Below are positions 43,439-53,176 of a DNA stretch of 64,000 bases, piece after piece; within the stretch, counting starts at the first letter, position 1, and every line of letters begins with the position of its first letter. The notes beneath the pieces were generated by a model. That model did no database searches. It was not told the DNA's origin and worked only from the letters and a program-made list of their open reading frames with translations. Position numbers and translations under genes: made by a program. Origin of the DNA: DATFVA01 sp963832715 (GTDB taxonomy: Bacteria; Bacteroidota; Ignavibacteria; Ignavibacteriales; Ignavibacteriaceae); contig CAWHVB010000005.1 of NCBI GenBank assembly GCA_963832715.1, positions 310,001 through 374,000 of the forward strand. Direction: 5' to 3'.

Positions 43439-45097
43439 ATGCAAGTAAGATACCTCTACATTCTGACATTTCTTTCTTCTTTAATTTTTTTCTCATCCTG
43501 CCAGAAAAGTTCAACTTCAACAGATTATATTGTTGTGGGAGTAGCCCAGGATGTTGAATCAATTAATCCATTGTTCGCTTTCAGCGTTGACGAAGGAAGC
43601 ATCTCTGAACTTTTATACCTGGGAATGATTGGTCATGACTGGAATGATGAAAAAGGTGAAATAACCTCCGAACCACTCCTTGCAAAAGACTGGGAATGGT
43701 CGGCCGATACATCCTCGGTACTGATAAACCTAAGAGACGATATCACGTGGTCTGACGGAGAAAAACTGACGGCCAAAGACGTTGTTTTTTCTTTTGATAT
43801 TTTCTCCGATCCGGTGATCGACAGCAGACTGTTCGGCAGCTTCGAAAAATTTTATACGGATTCCTCAGGACATATTGATACGGCGAGGACTTTTAAAGTT
43901 TTATCACCTTACCAGTTAAGAATAAAATTTCTGCCTCATTCCCATCCTACATTATTCAATATTGATCTTCCGATACTACCGGAACATATATATGGAAAAA
44001 TCAGCAGGAAAGATGTAGCCACATCAGATGCTAATAGAAATCCTGTTACGAATGGTGCTTACGTACTGGACAACTGGGATAAAAATCAGACATTAACACT
44101 TAAAGCCAACCAAGGCTCCTTCTTATTCCACCAAGGTATAATTAACAAAGTTATTTTTAAAATTATTCCCGAGTATAGCTCCCGGTTAACCCAGCTTAAA
44201 AAGGGTGAAATTGATATATGCGAACTGATCAAACCTGAAGATACCCCCGAACTAATGAAGCAGGAAAATATTAAAATAGTACCTGTAAGAGGTAGGGAAT
44301 ACGAGTATTTAGGCTGGAATAATATTGACCCTGATAAATTTAATAAGGATGAGAAATTCATACCTAATAAATTTTTTGGATCTGCTAAAGTCAGGAGAGC
44401 ATTATCATATGCAATTAATAAACAGGAAATACTTGAAGAATATCTTCACAATTACGGGCAGCTGGCTGCGGGGCCTGTTTCTCCTATTTTCAAGGAGGTA
44501 ATTAATCCTGATATAAAACCATATAACTATGATCCTGAAGAAGCTAAAAAACTCCTTGCAGAAGACGGCTGGAAGGACAGCAATAAAGACGGCATTCTGG
44601 AGAAAAACGGAATTAACTTTACCTTTGAGCTAAATATACCTGGCGGTAATCCTCTCAGAAATTACGCTGCAACGGTAGTGAAAAATGATTTGAAAAATAT
44701 CGGTATATCTGTAAATATTCAGACAATGGAATTGAACACCTTCCTCGATAATTTGTTTTCAAAAAAGTTTAATGCATGGATAGCAAGCTGGTATATATCA
44801 ATTCCATTAGATCTCAAAAATATGTGGTATTCACAATTCAGCAGCACACCACTTAACGTCCAGAGCTACTCAAATAAGGATATTGACAAAATTCTCGATG
44901 AAATTCAAAATAGCTCCGACAATGAAAAACGTAAAAGTCTGTACAAACAATTTCAGGAGATTATGCACAATGATGAACCTGTTACCTTTTTATACTGGAT
45001 TGACGATATAACTGCTCATAACAAAAGGATTAAAAATATAGATATCAATCCACTTGGTGTAATTCATCATTGCTGGAATTGGAAACTGGAAGAATAA
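43439..45097 (+). CDS. Solute-binding lipoprotein of peptide ABC transporter (SBP family 5)
   Basis: A 552-residue lipoprotein. The signal ends in the lipobox IFFSSC (Cys about 21). The fold is the bacterial extracellular solute-binding family 5: VGVAQDVESINPLFAFS, LRDDITWSDGEKLTAKDVVF, VKVRRALSYAINKQEILEEY and YNYDPEEAKKLLAEDGW. It captures peptides (or another solute) and hands them to the permeases. The gene has GGAGAAGAG before its ATG. Two permeases follow 10 bases on, so the unit is one operon. The ligand cannot be predicted. Confidence 0.93.
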   Translation: MQVRYLYILTFLSSLIFFSSCQKSSTSTDYIVVGVAQDVESINPLFAFSVDEGSISELLYLGMIGHDWNDEKGEITSEPLLAKDWEWSADTSSVLINLRDDITWSDGEKLTAKDVVFSFDIFSDPVIDSRLFGSFEKFYTDSSGHIDTARTFKVLSPYQLRIKFLPHSHPTLFNIDLPILPEHIYGKISRKDVATSDANRNPVTNGAYVLDNWDKNQTLTLKANQGSFLFHQGIINKVIFKIIPEYSSRLTQLKKGEIDICELIKPEDTPELMKQENIKIVPVRGREYEYLGWNNIDPDKFNKDEKFIPNKFFGSAKVRRALSYAINKQEILEEYLHNYGQLAAGPVSPIFKEVINPDIKPYNYDPEEAKKLLAEDGWKDSNKDGILEKNGINFTFELNIPGGNPLRNYAATVVKNDLKNIGISVNIQTMELNTFLDNLFSKKFNAWIASWYISIPLDLKNMWYSQFSSTPLNVQSYSNKDIDKILDEIQNSSDNEKRKSLYKQFQEIMHNDEPVTFLYWIDDITAHNKRIKNIDINPLGVIHHCWNWKLEE

Positions 45098-45107
45098 TAA
45101 AGTTACC

Positions 45108-46094
45108 ATGAAAGAAAGTTTCGGAAGAGCAGTTCTATTCAGGATAATATCCTCACTGCTGATTTTATTTTTTCTGATTAGTTTTCTTTTCGTCATGTTA
45201 CGCATTTCTCCCGGCGGTCCCGAACAGAAATTTATTTCTCCCCAGTTAAAACCAGAGCTTATTGAGAAGGTCAGGGAATCCTTTAACCTGGATAAGACGA
45301 TTACCGAGCAGTACAGTGCTTTTTTGGTCAACTCAATTAAAGGAAATTTCGGAATTTCATATAATTACCGCGAACCTGTTTTTGAAGTAATTATGGACTA
45401 TCTTCCATTCACATTGACATTTGCCCTGACGGTGGTTATTGTGCAACTTCTACTAAGCTTCTGGCTATCATTCATTTCCCTAAAAAAATTGAACAGCAGA
45501 ACTGACAGATATATTTCAAAGTTTACATTATTGCTATATTCCATACCTACTTTTGTTGCAGGGGTATTTCTTATCTACATTTTTTCGGTAAAACTAAACG
45601 TGTTTCCATCCTCGGGTTTAAAGTCGATCCAGCATAGTGAAATGAATCCTGCTAACCAGATCTGGGATTATATTTTACATTTAATCCTTCCTGTAATTAC
45701 GCTCTGCCTTGGCGGTTTAGCAGTCTATTACAGGTATTTAAGGGATAACCTTGAAGAAATATATACCAGGCCTTTTATTCTAAACCTGAGAGCCTCAGGC
45801 GTTAATGAAAAAGAGATAGCACTTAAACATGTAATTCCGAATGCTTTAAACCCCTTGATTACAGTAACAGGGATTGACCTTGGATTGCTTCTAAGCGGTG
45901 CTTTAATAACAGAAGTTATATTTGGTCTCCCCGGGATGGGAAGGCTGACTGTAACAGCTATCCTTACCAGGGATTATCCCCTGGTTCTCGGATGTACTTT
46001 TACAGCAGGTATTTTTATCATTATCACGAACCTTGCTGCAGATATTATAAAAGCCAGAATCGATAAAAGATTAATTAAAGGAATCTCAGGGTAA
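45108..46094 (+). CDS. Peptide ABC transporter permease (OppB/DppB-like)
   Basis: A 328-residue permease with about six membrane helices. It has the OppB N-terminus (LFFLISFLFVMLRISPGGPE), a periplasmic loop with NLDKTITEQYSAFL, and the EAA-type cytoplasmic loop LRASGVNEKEIALKHVIPNA that docks the ATPase. It is preceded by the binding-protein gene (10 bases) and its stop touches the TTG start of the next permease directly. Confidence 0.93.
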   Translation: MKESFGRAVLFRIISSLLILFFLISFLFVMLRISPGGPEQKFISPQLKPELIEKVRESFNLDKTITEQYSAFLVNSIKGNFGISYNYREPVFEVIMDYLPFTLTFALTVVIVQLLLSFWLSFISLKKLNSRTDRYISKFTLLLYSIPTFVAGVFLIYIFSVKLNVFPSSGLKSIQHSEMNPANQIWDYILHLILPVITLCLGGLAVYYRYLRDNLEEIYTRPFILNLRASGVNEKEIALKHVIPNALNPLITVTGIDLGLLLSGALITEVIFGLPGMGRLTVTAILTRDYPLVLGCTFTAGIFIIITNLAADIIKARIDKRLIKGISG

Positions 46095-47360
46095 TTGAAA
46101 TTCAGGATCAAAAACCGGCATTTTATTCTTTCTGCATTGCTGCTGCTGATAGTTGTACGATTTTCACGGTTATCAGAGATTACGGTTCTGCTTTATTCAT
46201 TTATAAAATCGTTATTTGAAAGATACGCTGATACTTTACCCGCCATAAATTTTTTACTAGCCGATAATTTCTTTTCACTTATTTTCCTTCCTGCGTTGAT
46301 TATTTTCTTATTAGCCGGAAAGCGCGGTAAAACGATACTGGATAACGAGACAGATTTTAGCTCCATAGTTATCGCGATACTATTTATATTCTTTTTCTTT
46401 GCACCTATTGCGACAACAACCGAACCTGATTTTCAAAATAATATTGGCGTCACAAAACTTTTACCACCGTTTTCTGAAATAAAAATGATTCAACCGGGGT
46501 ACAATGATTTTAATGGGACAGATTTTTACAGAGTGAGATCAAGGGTGTTCAATGACCATTACATTTATATCGACAGTATAAGTAAGGCCGATAGCGGGTA
46601 TTACTATTTTCAAAACGGGGCAAAAACCTGGGTTGAACCAAACAGAATAGATGTTAAAGGTAGTCTCCCCGAAGTTAGTTCGAGGATTTTTATATTAGGT
46701 ACCGATGAATTCGGCAGGGACGTATTCTCCCGTCTTGTTTACGGCACCAGGATATCAATGATAGTAGGGCTGGGTGCAGTTATTGTTTCGTTTCTTCTTG
46801 GCATTAGTTTTGGGTTCCTCTCCGGTTATTCCGGATGGTTTGTTGATACCATTCTCAACCGCTTTACAGATATGTTCCTATCGATACCCGTTATTTTCCT
46901 GATCATACTTATCCTGACATTCTTCGGAAATTCGATCTTTACCATAATTTTTATCCTTGGATTTTCAGGCTGGATGAGTTTATTTAAAATCGTCCGCAGT
47001 GAGGTAATTTCGATCAAACAAAAAGATTTTTTTATTACAGCCTCCAGGATAGGGCTGCCAAACCGGAAATTACTAATTAAAGAAATTCTTCCCATCATCA
47101 TTGCGCCAGTAATTGTTAATCTGATATTTCAATATGGAAATGTTATCCTAGCCGAGGCAGCGTTAAGCTACCTGGGTCTTGGGACAGGTCTGAACTATCC
47201 GTCATGGGGAGCTATGATTGAAGCAGGCCAAGAATATCTATCGCAAGCGTGGTGGATGATTTTCTTTCCGGGACTCGCACTGGTACTGACTTTATTTACT
47301 GCTAATAACCTTGGCAGGCAGCTGAATCTGCATTATAATCCGGGAATAAATGATGATTAA
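46095..47360 (+). CDS. Peptide ABC transporter permease (OppC/DppC-like) with enlarged N-terminus
   Basis: A 421-residue permease, over 100 residues longer than usual. The C-terminal half is a standard OppC: the LGTDEFGRDVFSRLVYGTRIS motif near 205, DMFLSIPVIFLIILIL, an EAA loop (FFITASRIGLPNRKLLIKEI) and ALSYLGLGTGLNYPSWG. The first 200 residues hold about three extra helices and a soluble segment of roughly 90 residues (about 115-200, including YYYFQNGAKTWVEPNRIDVK) expected outside the membrane. The start is TTG directly after the previous stop. The 3' end overlaps the kinase gene by 11 bases. Confidence 0.9.
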   Translation: MKFRIKNRHFILSALLLLIVVRFSRLSEITVLLYSFIKSLFERYADTLPAINFLLADNFFSLIFLPALIIFLLAGKRGKTILDNETDFSSIVIAILFIFFFFAPIATTTEPDFQNNIGVTKLLPPFSEIKMIQPGYNDFNGTDFYRVRSRVFNDHYIYIDSISKADSGYYYFQNGAKTWVEPNRIDVKGSLPEVSSRIFILGTDEFGRDVFSRLVYGTRISMIVGLGAVIVSFLLGISFGFLSGYSGWFVDTILNRFTDMFLSIPVIFLIILILTFFGNSIFTIIFILGFSGWMSLFKIVRSEVISIKQKDFFITASRIGLPNRKLLIKEILPIIIAPVIVNLIFQYGNVILAEAALSYLGLGTGLNYPSWGAMIEAGQEYLSQAWWMIFFPGLALVLTLFTANNLGRQLNLHYNPGINDD

Positions 47361-50300
47361 TGACCGGTATAAAATAATCAGGAAAGTCGGGCAGGGAAGG
47401 AGCAGTGTCTACCTGTGTGAAGATATTCTCAGACCCGGTTTACACGCAGCTATCAAGATACTGCCCGTTACTGCAGAGGCTGAAGAAAGGAAATCGTTCC
47501 GGGATGAATATTTTCTATTAAAAAAGCTGAATCATCCAAATATTATCAGCGTCTTCGATTATGGATGTGTTGTTTCGGTGGATCCGGATGATACTGAATA
47601 TAAGATTGATAAAGCCAGTCCCTTTTTCACACTTGAATATTTCGAAGGCTGTGAATTAATTGAGTTTAAGAATCTACAAGATAAACAGATCTTAACCGAA
47701 ATAATCTGCCAGATTTCCTCTGTACTATATTATCTGCATCAGTCTGCATACATTTATTATGACCTGAAATCTGAAAATATTCTTATAAAAGAAAAAGAGG
47801 GGAAAACCGTAATAAAGTTTATCGATTTTGGTTTAACTTCCAGCCTGAGAGAAGGTGACAGCATAACTGCGAGGGGCACTGCAGAATATATAGCTCCTGA
47901 AATCTTAAGAAGGGAGAAAATTGACCATCGAGTGGATCTTTATTCTTTCGGAATTTTACTATACAGGGTAATTTACGGCAGATTTCCATTCAGAAATAAA
48001 GACCAGCTTAGTATTTATAAAGCGCATCTTGATGAATCGTTTGATTTTCCTGATACTGCATACGGTGTCTACCTGCTGAACCTTATACAAAACCTATTAT
48101 CAAAAGAAGCAGACGAAAGGTTTTACACTTCAATCGGCATAATGAATGAAATAGATCATTCCGGCCTTAAAAATTATAAAAATGAATGGTCGAGGATACC
48201 TGTTTTCAGCGGACGGAATGACTCATTCTCCATAATCTCAGCATATATTGAAAAAGAGAACAGCGGTGAAGTTCTTAGTATCAAGGGTGCTGAGGGAGCC
48301 GGGAAAAGCACACTCCTTCAGGAACTGAATTATAAATATCCATCTTCCATACTTATTTCTTCCGATCAGAATACGGACTATAACTTATGGCAATCGCTTC
48401 TGAGGGGAATTTTATATCTGCAGAATATTTATACCGGAATCGATCAAGGAACATTAAAGGAAGCTAAAAGAATATTAAATGGGGAGAGTGTAAATCTTGT
48501 TGAAGATTTAAAAGCAATAATCATAAAATTGATTTCAGCCGGCAGATTTGTCCTGTTAATAGACGATTTCAATTTATTAAGCAAATTTGATCTTGATATC
48601 TTTCTTCAGCTTATCCCGGTTTTACAGGTAAGCAAAGTCAAGATAGTGCTAACTGAAGAATCTTCGAATATTTACCATTCCACAGATCTAAATAACCTGC
48701 AGGTTATCAATCTCAACCCATTCACGGAAATACAAGTGACCGAATTTGTCCAAAACAGCTTTGCAGATTTTTATCCAAAGGATGAAATCATTAAGGCTGT
48801 ACTGCTGTATTCCGATGTGCTGCCGGGAAGCATTGAAATTTTTCTAAAAGATTTAATTGTGCTTGACATACTTCATTTTACCGTCCGGGGACCGGTGCTG
48901 AAGATTGATAAAAATCTGGATGCATTACTAAAAGGAAGTCATGAAGATATTTACCGATTCAGGTTCAATAATCTTGAGGCAAAAAGCAGAGACCTTGCAC
49001 TTTTTCTTTCGCTTTTTAACGTTAACTCTGACATCGGGACGTTAAGTCAATTGACTGGTGAACCAACCCGGAAATTGAATGTCATGCTATTAAAATTATC
49101 CGAAGCAAATATAATTCATTACAGTGCTGTTTTCGGGACAGTTCAATTTACGTCGCAGGGGATTAAAGAGTATATCTGTTCAACCATTGAGGATTTGGAA
49201 GGGGCCCATCTCAAAATTGCTGGTCTGATATCAGAAAAGTCACCAAAATTTAATACAAATGAGCTGGCAAGGCATTGGGAACTAGCCGGGAGATATGAAC
49301 AGGCTTATGAAACCCTGAAAGAGGAGCTGAACAAAGCCCGGAAAACTTCAGCACTTTCTTACGAGAGAAACTTGCTTGAGCATCTGAGTACATTACCTCT
49401 TAAAAGTGACAGTCTGAGAGACATTAAAATAGAATTAAGCAATTGCCTTTTTCAGGTTGGGGAGCTTAATGCCAGTATTATTCTGATAGACGAATTATTA
49501 AAACAGCCCCGTAATTCCGGAGAAGAGATCGGCTTAAAAATCCTAAAAGGTAAAGCTCTTATCTACATTCAATCGCTTGAAGAGGGTAAAAATCTACTGG
49601 AATCTATTCTAAATAAAATTGAAAATGGAGAGAGAAGAAATGAAATACTTGCTGAAATAGTAGAAGCACAGTATGAAATGGCTAATTACGATGAGGCTGA
49701 TATACTTTTTCACAAAATAATTGCTGATCAAACAACGTCAGCTGAGATAAAAGGAAAGGTTTATAGAATAAAAGGCCTAATAGAGTTATATAAAAATAAT
49801 ACTCCCTCCAAAACGATTGAATGTTTTGAAAATTCCCTAAAATTCTACCTGCATGAAAATATAATGGATAAAGTTGCTGCAATGGAAAATAACCTTGGGA
49901 ATATTTTTAATGTTATTAACGAAAAAAATAAAGCAGAAGAACACTGGAATAAAGCCATCGAAATAAATAACTCTATTGGAAACCTGCTATATAATGGCAT
50001 AATCTTATTGAATTTTGGCATTTACTACCTTGAAAGTTGTAATTATGAAAAAGCTGTTGATTACTACCTTGAGGCTCAATCAATTTTCATAACACTGGGG
50101 GACAAAAATAATTTGGGTATCACATATATAAATCTTGGAGAGGTTTTTATACTTTTATGTGAATATGAAAAGGCATTGGATATTCTATTTAGAGCATCTG
50201 ATATTTTTGATACATTAGGAAATAAGATTGAAAAAGGGGAAGTGCTATTATTACTAGGCAAATTGTATCATATCATTGGTGATTTTGATAAACTCAAAAT

Positions 50301-50907
50301 ACTGGTAGAAAAATATCCTGAATTCCAGTTAACTTTTGAGAAATCAGATTTCAATTTCCAATATTTGAAGCAATTAAATAATTTAGCTCAAAAAGTTGTT
50401 CAGAATACTCAAGAAGAATTGGTCTCATTAAGAGAAAAAAGTAAAACATATTCGGATAACTTATTATTTTGTGAAATTCATATTAAAATAATTGAATTTT
50501 TGATAGATTCCCTTGAATTCGGCAGCGCTTTGAAGGAACTAAACCTGGAAGAGTTTGCTGAATTATGTGAAAAAAATATTTATTACGATGCATACAGGAA
50601 TTATTTGATGGGGAAGGTTATCCAGCTTGAGAAAAAGGATAGTCCTAAACCCTTCATTGAATATTATAATAAAGCTTATAGCCTTATTAGTGAAATCAGC
50701 ATCACGGAATTAACCTGGAAAATATTATTCGAATTGTATAGGGTGTATGAAGATAGAGGCAATTTATCCCAAGCCGAAGAATTTGAAAACTATTCAAGGC
50801 GGACCTTTATGTACATTATAGATCAGATGAAAACAAAAAATCTTAGAGAAAAATATATGGAAAAACCGGAACGAAAATTCGTTCTTAAGAAACTTGGACT
50901 GAACTAA
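47350..50907 (+). CDS. Ser/Thr protein kinase fused to ATPase and TPR domains
   Basis: A 1185-residue protein. Residues 7-275 are a eukaryotic-type kinase: glycine loop VGQGRSSVYL, K36 in AAIKIL, catalytic D138 in YYDLKSENIL (the usual HRD reads YYD), D159-F-G, and APE in GTAEYIAPEIL. Residues about 285-560 are a STAND/AAA-like ATPase with P-loop GAEGAGKST (313-321) and Walker B FVLLIDDF. From about 640 to the end lie about ten TPRs. The architecture recalls PknK-like regulators of other phyla. Its start overlaps the permease gene and the sigma-54 activator follows after six bases, so all probably share a transcript. It should couple a transporter or ligand signal to phosphorylation of neighbouring proteins; the substrate is inference. 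Confidence 0.9.
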   Translation: MMINDRYKIIRKVGQGRSSVYLCEDILRPGLHAAIKILPVTAEAEERKSFRDEYFLLKKLNHPNIISVFDYGCVVSVDPDDTEYKIDKASPFFTLEYFEGCELIEFKNLQDKQILTEIICQISSVLYYLHQSAYIYYDLKSENILIKEKEGKTVIKFIDFGLTSSLREGDSITARGTAEYIAPEILRREKIDHRVDLYSFGILLYRVIYGRFPFRNKDQLSIYKAHLDESFDFPDTAYGVYLLNLIQNLLSKEADERFYTSIGIMNEIDHSGLKNYKNEWSRIPVFSGRNDSFSIISAYIEKENSGEVLSIKGAEGAGKSTLLQELNYKYPSSILISSDQNTDYNLWQSLLRGILYLQNIYTGIDQGTLKEAKRILNGESVNLVEDLKAIIIKLISAGRFVLLIDDFNLLSKFDLDIFLQLIPVLQVSKVKIVLTEESSNIYHSTDLNNLQVINLNPFTEIQVTEFVQNSFADFYPKDEIIKAVLLYSDVLPGSIEIFLKDLIVLDILHFTVRGPVLKIDKNLDALLKGSHEDIYRFRFNNLEAKSRDLALFLSLFNVNSDIGTLSQLTGEPTRKLNVMLLKLSEANIIHYSAVFGTVQFTSQGIKEYICSTIEDLEGAHLKIAGLISEKSPKFNTNELARHWELAGRYEQAYETLKEELNKARKTSALSYERNLLEHLSTLPLKSDSLRDIKIELSNCLFQVGELNASIILIDELLKQPRNSGEEIGLKILKGKALIYIQSLEEGKNLLESILNKIENGERRNEILAEIVEAQYEMANYDEADILFHKIIADQTTSAEIKGKVYRIKGLIELYKNNTPSKTIECFENSLKFYLHENIMDKVAAMENNLGNIFNVINEKNKAEEHWNKAIEINNSIGNLLYNGIILLNFGIYYLESCNYEKAVDYYLEAQSIFITLGDKNNLGITYINLGEVFILLCEYEKALDILFRASDIFDTLGNKIEKGEVLLLLGKLYHIIGDFDKLKILVEKYPEFQLTFEKSDFNFQYLKQLNNLAQKVVQNTQEELVSLREKSKTYSDNLLFCEIHIKIIEFLIDSLEFGSALKELNLEEFAELCEKNIYYDAYRNYLMGKVIQLEKKDSPKPFIEYYNKAYSLISEISITELTWKILFELYRVYEDRGNLSQAEEFENYSRRTFMYIIDQMKTKNLREKYMEKPERKFVLKKLGLN

Positions 50908-50913
50908 TTTCTT

Positions 50914-52296
50914 ATGAGTGAATCTGAAGAAATAGTGATAAAAATCTATTCGGATGACGGGGATACCCTTTCTTTGAATTCTGCGATTTCGAAACTGAAG
51001 AATTCCGATCTCAATATTATAAACATCGAAATTAAGAATCTTCTTATTGAGGAATATGATATTATTCTGATCAAATTAACCGGTGTCGAATCGACAGCTA
51101 TTCCTAAAATTATTGAGCAAAAAAAGCCCTCGAACTGCAAGTTACTATTCCAGGTTCCTGAAAATGACACTCTCCTGGCAGTCACTCTGGCTAAGCTAGG
51201 GTTTAACGATATTTTTATCTTACCCTATGAAGTTTTCAAATTTTCATCATTCCTTGATGAAATAATTGATGATTATAAAGCGAGGCGACAGGGAGAAATT
51301 ATTTTGGCTGAACCAGGGAGTCAGAGTGACTTTGAAGATTTTATAGGCGGCTCGGCAGCGTTATTAAAGATAAAGAAACTTGCACAGCGTGTAGCCTCAG
51401 AACCACAGCTGAACATTCTTATCCTTGGTGAAACTGGAACAGGTAAGGGTTTACTTGCAAAATTAATTCATAATAATAGTCCAGGGATCTCAAGTGCTTT
51501 TGTGGACGTTCTTTGTACCGCTATTCCGGAAGCACTTCTTGAGTCTGAGCTGTTCGGACATGAAAAAGGTGCTTTTACGAGCGCTCATGCAAAAAAAGTG
51601 GGTCTTTTTGAAATTGCAGACAAAGGGACAGTGTTCCTCGATGAAATCGGAGATTTATCGCTCAGTCTGCAGGCAAAACTGCTTAGGGTGATTGAGAAAA
51701 AAGTTATCCGGAGACTTGGAGGTGTTGCAGATATACCTGTGAGTGCCAGAATTATTTCTGCTACCAACAGGAAACTTAAGGAAATGATCAATGATGATTC
51801 ATTCCGAAGCGATCTTTTTTACCGGCTTAATACAGTTTCAATAGAGATCCCACCTCTAAGAGAACGGCAGGAAGATATCCCGATACTTCTTAATAAATTC
51901 ATTAAAGATTATAATATTCAGTTCAATAAGCAGATTTCTAAAATAGAAGATGAACTTGAAAATTTTATATTAGGCTACAGCTGGCCGGGAAACGTCAGAG
52001 AACTAAAGAATTCAGTCGAACGTGCTGTTCTCCTTAGTGAAGGAAAGAGCCTAAAATTAAAGGATTTTTCGAGTATTATTAATTTTACTCCTTCAGCGGA
52101 AAACCAACCTCAGAAGGAGACGAGTTTACACCCCCACATGATCCAATTGAGTCTGAATTACGTTAGCACGAATCTTGAGGTACTGACACAATTATATGCT
52201 GAAGAAGTTCTTAAAAAATTTAAGGGTAATAAAACCCGGACTTCTGAACAGCTTGGAATTTCAAGGCCAAAACTAGATAAATTATTAAAGAAATAA
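50914..52296 (+). CDS. Sigma-54-dependent activator with degenerate receiver domain
   Basis: A 460-residue enhancer-binding protein. Residues 1-125 follow a receiver fold, but the phospho-acceptor Asp is missing (DIILIKL where D-x-x-x-P is expected). Residues about 143-370 are the AAA+ domain: Walker A GETGTGKG (172-179), the sigma-54 contact loop reads GAFTSA (219-224) instead of GAFTGA, Walker B FLDE (241-244), then RSDLFYRL and GYSWPGNVREL. The C-terminus is a Fis-type helix-turn-helix (RTSEQLGISRPKLDKLL). It should open sigma-54 promoters, two of which lie just downstream. Lacking Asp, it is likely switched by the adjacent Ser/Thr kinase or by ligands; that is inference. Confidence 0.92.
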   Translation: MSESEEIVIKIYSDDGDTLSLNSAISKLKNSDLNIINIEIKNLLIEEYDIILIKLTGVESTAIPKIIEQKKPSNCKLLFQVPENDTLLAVTLAKLGFNDIFILPYEVFKFSSFLDEIIDDYKARRQGEIILAEPGSQSDFEDFIGGSAALLKIKKLAQRVASEPQLNILILGETGTGKGLLAKLIHNNSPGISSAFVDVLCTAIPEALLESELFGHEKGAFTSAHAKKVGLFEIADKGTVFLDEIGDLSLSLQAKLLRVIEKKVIRRLGGVADIPVSARIISATNRKLKEMINDDSFRSDLFYRLNTVSIEIPPLRERQEDIPILLNKFIKDYNIQFNKQISKIEDELENFILGYSWPGNVRELKNSVERAVLLSEGKSLKLKDFSSIINFTPSAENQPQKETSLHPHMIQLSLNYVSTNLEVLTQLYAEEVLKKFKGNKTRTSEQLGISRPKLDKLLKK

Positions 52297-52358
52297 TTAT
52301 TAACAACTAACAGTTCTAATCCTTTCCCAAATTAAATTTCTCACAAACCAATGCAAAA

Positions 52359-52377
52359 TTGTAAAAATATTTTACAA
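52359..52377. promoter_or_regulatory. Palindrome, candidate activator binding site
   Basis: The perfect inverted repeat ttgtaaaa-ata-ttttacaa lies 92 bases upstream of the sigma-54 promoter element at 52469. That is the usual distance range for an enhancer-binding protein site. It is AT-rich, so chance is possible. Confidence 0.5.
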
Positions 52378-52468
52378 ATATTCCAATTTTACCTAAGGAT
52401 ATCGGTAATAATTACAAGATTATAATTTTTCTTCTGAGAATAGAATATTCATTCCTACAAAATCCCCA

Positions 52469-52484
52469 TGGCATAAAGCTTGCA
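52469..52484 (+). promoter_or_regulatory. Sigma-54 promoter of the first lipoprotein gene
   Basis: TGGCATAAAGCTTGCA matches the sigma-54 consensus TGGCAC-R-N4-TTGCA with the exact -24/-12 spacing; both the GG and GC dinucleotides are present. It lies 91 bases before ATG 52576 and 172 bases after the stop of the sigma-54 activator gene. Confidence 0.85.
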
Positions 52485-52575
52485 TTTCTTTAATCACTCT
52501 TGTGAGCGCAACACTCGAGGAGAAAAACTTAATCTATTTTCAAAAAACTCATAATTATGAGAGGGTGTTAGTACT

Positions 52576-53133
52576 ATGAAAAAAATTCTATTTTCCATTC
52601 TTTTCGCCGGCTTGCTGTTAGGAGGATGCTCCGAAATAAATAACAGCACAGCACCTAGTCCGAATGGTAATATGGCCAAAATGTTCCAAATGCCGCAGGC
52701 TGCGAATATGACTACTGAGACAGTATTTACTGTTTCACAGAACATCAGCGGTCTTTCAGGCGGAAATCTGCAATTAAGCGGATCCTACCAGGGAGCAACT
52801 GGTCTTGTTACTATTCAGGCCAACCTCAATGTTCCGGCAAGTGCATATCAGGGAGAAAAAGTTCTGTATGTCGCAAACAGCGGCGCATTTGCAGAAATAG
52901 ACTTTAATCCCACGATGTCATTTGACGCTCCAGTGCTTCTGAACGCGACAGTTTCAGGTTTGGATCTCTCAGGTATAAACCCAGCAGATGTATACTTTGC
53001 TTATATATCCGATGATGGTTCATATGTTGAACCAATCACCTGCGATCATATAGGAGTAGATGTGGTGCATGGAACTCTGTCAGTTACAAATGCACACCTT
53101 TCACATTTTTCAAGATATATCTGGGCTAGATAA
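52576..53133 (+). CDS. Small lipoprotein, paralogue A
   Basis: A 185-residue lipoprotein with lipobox LLLGGC (Cys about 18). After a flexible stretch (residues 20-55) it forms one beta-rich domain with the pattern LSGGNLQLSGSYQGATGLVT, then NVPASAYQGEKVLYVAN and VSGLDLSGINPADVYFAYIS, ending AHLSHFSRYIWAR. The last third is closely similar to the second lipoprotein at 54577. No known family was recognised. It sits behind a sigma-54 promoter next to the activator gene, so it is a probable target of that activator. GAGAGGG precedes the ATG at a rather long spacing. Confidence 0.85.
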   Translation: MKKILFSILFAGLLLGGCSEINNSTAPSPNGNMAKMFQMPQAANMTTETVFTVSQNISGLSGGNLQLSGSYQGATGLVTIQANLNVPASAYQGEKVLYVANSGAFAEIDFNPTMSFDAPVLLNATVSGLDLSGINPADVYFAYISDDGSYVEPITCDHIGVDVVHGTLSVTNAHLSHFSRYIWAR

Positions 53134-53176
53134 TAATTTTTTATTTATACTTGTAAGTATATAATCTTGAATTAAA

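Noticed and set aside
52297..52575. Small RNA or riboswitch upstream of lipoprotein A
   Set aside because: Only the palindrome and sigma-54 element were seen; no further conserved stem could be supported.
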